In this document: piece after piece, positions 59,035-64,000 of the stretch
Layout of the letters: the number at the start of each line of letters is the position of its first letter
How positions within the stretch are numbered: position 1 is the stretch's first letter
Assembly (NCBI RefSeq): GCF_042214795.1
Contig: NZ_CP090177.1
Span: 2,914,001-2,978,000, forward strand
Reading direction: 5' to 3'
DNA length: 64,000 nt
From: Arcobacter iocasae
GTDB lineage: Bacteria > Campylobacterota > Campylobacteria > Campylobacterales > Arcobacteraceae
The notes under the pieces: generated by a model
The model's database searches: none
What the model saw: only the letters and a program-made list of their open reading frames with translations
What the model was told of the DNA's origin: nothing
Program-made: the position numbers and the translations under genes

Positions 59035-60260
59035 GGTACTAATAAAACTGCACTATTACACAAGTCATCACTTTCAAATTTTGTAATATCTCCAGCTTTT
59101 AATCCTGGAACGGGAAATAATCTTACAGTTAATGGTTTATTTAATCTAAATGCCATTGTTCCTGTATCTCTACAAATATCAGCAATCTTTTCAATGCTAG
59201 TATCTCCAACAATCGGAACAGTATCAAGGCCTATTCCACAAACAGATGAATACGTAAGAAGTGAGCGTATCTCAAACTCATTATTTTTTGTGGCAAGTGC
59301 CAAGCCTTCATCTTCAACAACTGCTAACATTAGTCCAGAAAAACCAATAAGCTCACAGCCTTTTTGACTTTTAAATACTTTTGTTAAAAGTGCTGAAGCT
59401 TCAATAGTACCAGAAGCTCCAAAGTATGGAACACCCAAAAGTTTATACACATCTACCATAGATGAACAGTTTTTAGAAGGAGCAGCTGATGTATCAATTC
59501 CTGCAAATTTTCTTTTAAAGTCATGTTTAAAGTTATTAAGAATTTTTAAAACATCATTTATATGATATTGTAAAGAATTACTCATGATTTCATATGAATT
59601 TTGCCATTTTTTATTATGGTCTTTTTCTTCAGTTAGACTTTTTAAAGCCTCCACCAATAAATCAGGAGTTTCAAGTCCTAAAGCAAAACAATCTTCATCG
59701 CTACTATTATGATAAGAAGCTGGAAAGTAGGGGATTAATGGTTTACAATTATAATTTATAGTAAAGTTAAAATTACCTTCACCATTTGGTGTTATTTTAG
59801 CTATTTCTTTGACTACTTTTGCACATTCCAAGGTCTTAACTGCATCTGGAATTCCCAAATCATCAACTCCAATATTAACACAAACATTACATAAGTCTCC
59901 AAATTTTTGGACTAGTATTGGCAACATTTGTATTTCATTTGAAGTTTTTGCTTCACCTATTGCAAATCGTATTCTAATATCTGGCATAGAATCACTTTTT
60001 AATAAATCAGATAAATACTGCATATCTTTAATAGCATTTTCTAAAGTTGATGTATTAAGATACTCTCCAAAAGCATTTGTTACTATTCTTATACTCTGAA
60101 CTGTATATCCATTTTGGTTAAACTCTTTTGATAAATCTCCCCCAAATAGGGCAGCTTTTTTGATTTTATCTTCCCAAGTTGATTTATCTTTTGTAAGAGT
60201 TAAAAAAGAGGTTATTGTTCTTATTTTACATAAATCTTTATTTTTTAAATTGCCATTCAT
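59031..60260 (-). CDS. UPF0210/DUF711 (PFL-family) protein
   Basis: A 409-residue protein of the DUF711 family. KIRTITSFLTL near the N-terminus, VCVNIGVDDLGIPDAVKTLE (about 135-154), FAGIDTSAAPS (about 252-262) and the C-terminal VCGIGLDTVPIVGD and RLFPVPGLKAGD are the conserved blocks. It is slightly shorter than the usual 450. Structures of relatives show a PFL-like barrel, but no reaction is established; a regulatory or metabolic role is possible. It overlaps the GNAT gene by one base (stop/start), so the two are coupled. Confidence 0.87.
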   Translation of the reverse strand: MNGNLKNKDLCKIRTITSFLTLTKDKSTWEDKIKKAALFGGDLSKEFNQNGYTVQSIRIVTNAFGEYLNTSTLENAIKDMQYLSDLLKSDSMPDIRIRFAIGEAKTSNEIQMLPILVQKFGDLCNVCVNIGVDDLGIPDAVKTLECAKVVKEIAKITPNGEGNFNFTINYNCKPLIPYFPASYHNSSDEDCFALGLETPDLLVEALKSLTEEKDHNKKWQNSYEIMSNSLQYHINDVLKILNNFKHDFKRKFAGIDTSAAPSKNCSSMVDVYKLLGVPYFGASGTIEASALLTKVFKSQKGCELIGFSGLMLAVVEDEGLALATKNNEFEIRSLLTYSSVCGIGLDTVPIVGDTSIEKIADICRDTGTMAFRLNKPLTVRLFPVPGLKAGDITKFESDDLCNSAVLLVP

Positions 60261-60826
60261 TATTTTACTAAAACTCTTTTTGATGTATCAAAAACCATTT
60301 CATAGTATCTGTTATTATTAAATTCAAACTCTTGAATAACATCAAGTCCTAGTTTTCTTTTATGGGCTGCATAAGAACGCTCATTGATTACATTTACAAA
60401 AGTTACTAAAATAGGGTATCTTTTAGACATAGATTCTAAAGCAAAATCAAAAAGTTTTTCTAAAAGTCCACTTCCTCTAACACTTTTATCAATACACACA
60501 GGTCCATATTGATAAGAATTGTTTACTGTTAAAGTTTGTCCTAAATAGTTAAGTTTTGGTAAATCTTTTATCATATGAACAAACATTGGCCATTTTGACC
60601 AAAACTGCCATGAAGCTGACATAACATATCCTAAAACTTTATCATCTTCAACTGCTATAAATAAGCCTTGCTCTTGTTCAATAAGTGCTGTAAGTTCTTC
60701 TTTTGAAAATCCTGTAGTTACAAAGCCATCTTTTTTATCATCTTCTGCTATAGTTGCTAATTGGTATTTTGAATGTAGTTTTAAAATATTTTCTATATCT
60801 TTAATTTCTGCTATTTTTAATTGCAT
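60260..60826 (-). CDS. GNAT-family N-acetyltransferase
   Basis: A 188-residue acetyltransferase. The acetyl-CoA region is YQYGPVCIDKSVRGSGLLEK (about residues 101-120; R-x-x-G-x-G/A type loop), with GLFIAVEDDKVLGYVM (about 57-72) as the preceding strands and VNERSYAAHKRKLGLDVIQ near the end. I prefer the ATG at 60826, six bases after GGAG, over 60862, which would put that ribosome site inside the gene. The acceptor is unknown. Coupled by overlap to the UPF0210 gene. Confidence 0.87.
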   Translation of the reverse strand: MQLKIAEIKDIENILKLHSKYQLATIAEDDKKDGFVTTGFSKEELTALIEQEQGLFIAVEDDKVLGYVMSASWQFWSKWPMFVHMIKDLPKLNYLGQTLTVNNSYQYGPVCIDKSVRGSGLLEKLFDFALESMSKRYPILVTFVNVINERSYAAHKRKLGLDVIQEFEFNNNRYYEMVFDTSKRVLVK

Positions 60827-60891
60827 TTTCTTCTCCATAAAATTAATAGTGTAAGTATACAATCAAAAAAAAATATTTTCATTAACCTATG

Positions 60892-61485
60892 TTAATTTTT
60901 CATCTCTTTTCTAATTCTTGATAGGGCAACATCAGTAATACCCAAATAAGAAGCAATATGATAGTTTGGAACAGCATCTTCAATCATAGAATAATCACTT
61001 AAAAACTTCTCATAACGCTCTCTTGCATTTAAAAGTAAAAAATCAGCTTCTCGTCTCTCTTTTTTAATCACAAGATTTTCATAAATTCTTAAAAGTAAAT
61101 CATTCCATTGTTTATATTCAATGCCAAGGTCTAAAAGCTTTTTATATGGTATATATAAAGTTGTAAAATCACTTAACACTTCTACACTAAAAGGAGAAGG
61201 TATTCCATGTGATACTGAAGCTATACTACTTAAAAGATGTCCTTGTTTCTCTGCAAAAGATTTATTGAATTCTTTTCCATCTTCTGTAAGATAATAATAT
61301 CTAGCTAAGCCTTCAATCAAAAAATAAAAGTCATTTACTTCATCATCTATATAAAAAAGATGTTCTCCTCTCTTTAATCTCTTTGTTTTAAAATAGGGCT
61401 TTGCTAATTCCCAATTCTCTTTAGAAATAGAAGAGATATTATTAAGTATTGGGTATAAGATATCAAGTTGTTTATCTATAGTCAT
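60892..61485 (-). CDS. Crp/Fnr-family transcriptional regulator
   Basis: A 197-residue regulator. The cyclic-nucleotide-binding-type beta barrel spans about residues 25-125 (RLKRGEHLFYIDDEVNDFYF; FLIEGLARYYYLTEDGKEF) and the C-terminal helix-turn-helix is NYHIASYLGITDVALSRIRK (about 174-193). No FNR-type Cys cluster, so it is not an iron-sulfur sensor. Its start overlaps the gamma-carbonic anhydrase gene by 14 bases, so the two are cotranscribed from the promoter at about 62000, which has a 9-bp dyad around it. Confidence 0.88.
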   Translation of the reverse strand: MTIDKQLDILYPILNNISSISKENWELAKPYFKTKRLKRGEHLFYIDDEVNDFYFLIEGLARYYYLTEDGKEFNKSFAEKQGHLLSSIASVSHGIPSPFSVEVLSDFTTLYIPYKKLLDLGIEYKQWNDLLLRIYENLVIKKERREADFLLLNARERYEKFLSDYSMIEDAVPNYHIASYLGITDVALSRIRKEMKN

Positions 61486-61972
61486 TTTTATACTCTACAT
61501 AATGAGCTGCATGTTTAATCAACTTGTCAACATCTTCTTTTGTTAACTCTTTTACTACTTTTGCAGGGCTTCCCATAATCAAACTTCTTGGAGGAAATAC
61601 TTTTCCTGAAGTTACAAGAGAATTTGCTCCTACTATGCTTCCTGCTCCAATTATTGCATTGTCTAATACTGTAGCACTCATTCCTATAAGACAATTATCT
61701 TCAATAGTACAACCATGAAGCATAACTTTATGTCCAATAGTTACATTATTCCCAATTATTGTTTTTGTATCAACATCAGTATGAATACATGATAGATCTT
61801 GGATATTTGTTTTTTTACCAATTTTTACTTCATTTACATCTGCTCGAATTACACAGCCAAACCAAACTGATGAGTCTTCATCAATACTTATATTTCCAAT
61901 TAAATCTGCACTTGGAGCTATCCAAGCACTTTTGGCAATTGTTGGATAGAACTCTTTAAACTTTAATATCAT
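61472..61972 (-). CDS. gamma-class carbonic anhydrase family protein
   Basis: A 166-residue left-handed beta-helix protein with hexapeptide repeats through about residues 15-145. The zinc His set is visible: LSCIHTDVD (near 64), IGHKVMLHGC (two His near 86 and 91). FGCVIRADVNEVKIGKKTNI (about 38-57) carries the conserved Arg-Asp. Such trimers, YrdA/CaiE-like, bind zinc and may or may not hydrate CO2. First gene of the pair with the Crp/Fnr regulator. Confidence 0.9.
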   Translation of the reverse strand: MILKFKEFYPTIAKSAWIAPSADLIGNISIDEDSSVWFGCVIRADVNEVKIGKKTNIQDLSCIHTDVDTKTIIGNNVTIGHKVMLHGCTIEDNCLIGMSATVLDNAIIGAGSIVGANSLVTSGKVFPPRSLIMGSPAKVVKELTKEDVDKLIKHAAHYVEYKNDYR

Positions 61973-61981
61973 ATTTATACC

Positions 61982-62013
61982 CTATAGATAATTTTAATTT
62001 ATTATATCTATAG
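61982..62013 (-). promoter_or_regulatory. dyad with TATAAT upstream of the carbonic anhydrase-regulator pair
   Basis: CTATAGATA and TATCTATAG are perfect 9-bp inverted arms 14 bases apart. The minus-strand TATAAT (62002-62007) overlaps one arm, and the other arm lies near the expected transcript start, 9 bases before the ATG. A regulator bound here would block the promoter. Confidence 0.5.
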
Positions 62014-62035
62014 AAAGTAAAAGCTAAATAAAAAT

Positions 62036-64000
62036 TTACTTAGCTTTATATTCTAAAATAACTGGTTGAGAGTAGTTTGGTACATCATCATAAGTAAATA
62101 TTGCATAATATTTATCAATATCTGTTGCACCAAAATCATCTAAAGTATACTCATCTACACCTGCATAAAGTTTTTGTCCATCTTGTGCAGATAAAGGTTT
62201 TCTAAAAGGATTTTTAATAACTTTTGCTCCTACAAAATCGGCATCTTTTGGATTATTCCAAGTAACTTTTACTTTACCATTTTCTATTACTAATTGTGCA
62301 TTTGTTACTTTTTCAACAGGGAATCTTCTTTTTGGTATATATTCAATAATAAGTTTTGGACACAAAGTACTATTATTACTAGCTTCCCATGAAACAGTCT
62401 TATCTTTTAATACTTTAAATGCAGATGTTGGTTTTAATACAAAAGAGATATCTGATTTAGTTTTTAACTTCTCATTTAAAGTAATTTCAGAAAATGAATC
62501 AAACATAAAATATTGGGTTTGATTGTTTTTAAGTTCAGTTGCACTTACATCATAACCAATATTTTGAATAACTTCTCTAGAAGTAATATCTTTGTAACTT
62601 TTATTGATATTATCATCTACGAACTCCAAATGGAATCTAATATCATCTTTGATATAAACTTTTGTAGAGTTTAATTCAAAATAAGCTTTAGTAATCATAG
62701 TATCATTATAAGGAGGAAGGGATGAAAGATTAAATTGAAAAGTAGAATATATTTTATTTCCTTTTTCATCAAAACCGGGAGTAATCACATTTTCTAATAC
62801 TTCATTTTTACTTACTGTATAAATAGATTTAGGAAATAAAGCTATGCTAGTTGGTTCAATTGTATAAGTTAATTCAAGTCTTGGTCTATATGTTAACCCA
62901 AAACCAAACTTTCCATACCCAATGTCCCATTGCATCATCTGTTTACTTCGTCCAACCCTTAACTCTTTTGGACCTTCAACTCTTAAGATAATAGTATCAT
63001 CTTTTATAGATTTTTTTAAATCATCACACTCTAAACCTGATAAATGCCAATTTCTCCAAATACCTTGTGTCAGCTGATGGGACTCAGTAGGGCGACCAAT
63101 ATATCTAATTATCTCCATATTATTTACATCTTCAAAATCTGTAATATCACCCATTGTATCTTGATTAACAAGTCCTACATTCCATTCACCATACTTTTCA
63201 ATTGTAGTTGAAACTCTGTTTATTGGATATAGATTAAATGAAGCTAATTTTATAAGTGCATTTTGAGGAAGTGATTTTACATTTATGGAAATAATAGCAT
63301 ATGAAATACCTTTATTTTCATCAATTCCTACAAATAAAGAATTTACACCAAAATGTTTAGGATTATTATTTAAGTTCTCTGCCACATAACCAGTACCTTT
63401 TGCATTGGCATAAAAAGTTCTACTATATTCATCATACTCAACTAAAGTTCTAATTTTAATTTGAGGATAAAAAGGTGACTTTTGATTTGTTTTTTTATTT
63501 ACAACTCTAATATTGTAATAATAATCTCTATTTGAAGCTAGATTTATATCACTAAACTCTAAAGCTTGGGTTTTTGCAATTAAGTTAGAAGAGTTACAAA
63601 ACTGTTTATCTTTTTGGCTTCTAAATATTTCAAAATAGATATTCTTATTTAATTGATAATCCCATTTTAATGTTACATGATTTGAACCAATTTCACTAGC
63701 TTCAAAACTATCCACTCTATTCATTAAAGAAGCTTTGGCATAATTATCTACTTCTTTTAATGCATATATTAGTGCTGGAATATGCTCTCTTATATTTTCA
63801 TTCATATCTTCCATATAATCACTAATATTTCTAGTTCCTACTTCCACAACTGACGAAAGTATTCCTTGTGAATAATAAAATTCTCTTCCACTTCCTGATA
63901 TTAATTTTGCAGGAGGTTTACCTTGATGTATCCCATATTCTCGTCCTGATATCTTTCTGATTTCCTCTGCCATATTTGCACACAAAGTATTCATATCAAT
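62036..64000 (-). CDS. M14 zinc carboxypeptidase C-terminal part with FN3 and CBM96/DNRLRE-like domains (5' end outside window)
   Basis: The frame is open to the right edge (ATTGAT precedes the ATG at 63994), so the N-terminus is missing. The first about 80 residues end an M14 peptidase domain: SSVVEVGTRNISDYMEDMNE (about 45-64) has the catalytic Glu in VEVGTRN. An FN3-like domain follows (about 100-190; VTLKWDYQLNKNIYFEIFR), then two DNRLRE/CBM96-type beta domains (about 195-380 and 390-545; each closing with a LELTYT or LIIEYI strand) and a last FN3-like module. Such multidomain M14 proteins are secreted. Substrate unknown. Confidence 0.82.
   Translation of the reverse strand: MDMNTLCANMAEEIRKISGREYGIHQGKPPAKLISGSGREFYYSQGILSSVVEVGTRNISDYMEDMNENIREHIPALIYALKEVDNYAKASLMNRVDSFEASEIGSNHVTLKWDYQLNKNIYFEIFRSQKDKQFCNSSNLIAKTQALEFSDINLASNRDYYYNIRVVNKKTNQKSPFYPQIKIRTLVEYDEYSRTFYANAKGTGYVAENLNNNPKHFGVNSLFVGIDENKGISYAIISINVKSLPQNALIKLASFNLYPINRVSTTIEKYGEWNVGLVNQDTMGDITDFEDVNNMEIIRYIGRPTESHQLTQGIWRNWHLSGLECDDLKKSIKDDTIILRVEGPKELRVGRSKQMMQWDIGYGKFGFGLTYRPRLELTYTIEPTSIALFPKSIYTVSKNEVLENVITPGFDEKGNKIYSTFQFNLSSLPPYNDTMITKAYFELNSTKVYIKDDIRFHLEFVDDNINKSYKDITSREVIQNIGYDVSATELKNNQTQYFMFDSFSEITLNEKLKTKSDISFVLKPTSAFKVLKDKTVSWEASNNSTLCPKLIIEYIPKRRFPVEKVTNAQLVIENGKVKVTWNNPKDADFVGAKVIKNPFRKPLSAQDGQKLYAGVDEYTLDDFGATDIDKYYAIFTYDDVPNYSQPVILEYKAK

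Noticed and set aside
1..64000. CRISPR arrays, rRNA genes, insertion sequences, riboswitches
   Set aside because: I saw no regularly spaced repeats, rRNA-like stretch, transposase or recognisable riboswitch fold; the gaps are too short for most of these.

Overview
The window is a low-GC (roughly 28-30 percent), densely coded chromosomal segment of a Campylobacterota bacterium, most likely a member of the Arcobacteraceae. This rests on base composition, short intergenic gaps, the ResB-ResC fused cytochrome c biogenesis protein (CcsBA), the AHQWRQPL-type histidine kinases, the dimeric dUTPase of Campylobacter type, and TATAAT -10 elements without a clear -35. About 64 protein genes and one tRNA-Val(GAC) are supported. 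I found no rRNA, CRISPR array, insertion sequence or prophage, and no gene-free stretch longer than about 260 bases.

Layout. 1-6263 (+): end of an MFS transporter, then a tight operon of flavin and NADPH reductases (NfsA-like, old yellow enzyme, YqhD-like, NfsB-like), two ABM-domain proteins, an EamA exporter and a small hydrolase; this looks like an electrophile, quinone or aldehyde detoxification cluster. 6310-15703: small unknown gene, AEC transporter, thiI, a phage-type leucine-rich repeat protein, a YbiT-like ABC-F protein, a thioesterase, ligA and a methyltransferase. 15766-23330: a small membrane protein, tRNA-Val, then a complete tripartite tricarboxylate transporter (TTT) locus: usp-tctD-tctE facing two tctC paralogues, tctB and tctA. 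All three promoters of this locus carry the same 33-bp element, which I predict to be the TctD binding site. 23470-32028: sensory genes (Cache/PAS histidine kinase, DUF302 protein, an Aer-type PAS protein next to a CZB-domain chemoreceptor, an HD-GYP phosphodiesterase) plus a PepD-type peptidase.

32046-42157: ccsBA, cmoB, a GGDEF protein, a metallo-beta-lactamase-fold hydrolase, a ferritin-like protein, a frameshifted lipocalin, a radical-SAM/TIGR03915 DNA-metabolism pair and an EAL protein. 42169-49563 (-): an overlapping run from an SDR down to pdxH, with a CFA-synthase-like methyltransferase, DUF1365, an FAD amine-oxidase-type protein, DUF3833, a lipocalin, a GPH-type transporter and a SnoaL-like protein; together they resemble the membrane-lipid modification clusters of other Proteobacteria. 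49635-64000: trpB, a large sensor kinase with two solute-binding domains, dnaJ, recR, a short Cys-rich gene, another kinase, a dUTPase with an extra N-terminal helix-turn-helix-like region, azlCD, a UPF0210 protein, a GNAT acetyltransferase, a Crp/Fnr regulator with a gamma-class carbonic anhydrase, and the C-terminal part of a secreted-type M14 carboxypeptidase running off the right edge.

The observations I rate highest are the shared TctD-box architecture, two apparently leaderless genes (recR, cmoB) with TATAAT exactly six bases before ATG, the lipocalin broken at a T7 tract that ends in a stop codon, the split Aer-like receptor pair, and a palindrome that covers the start codon of the first gene in the lipid cluster.
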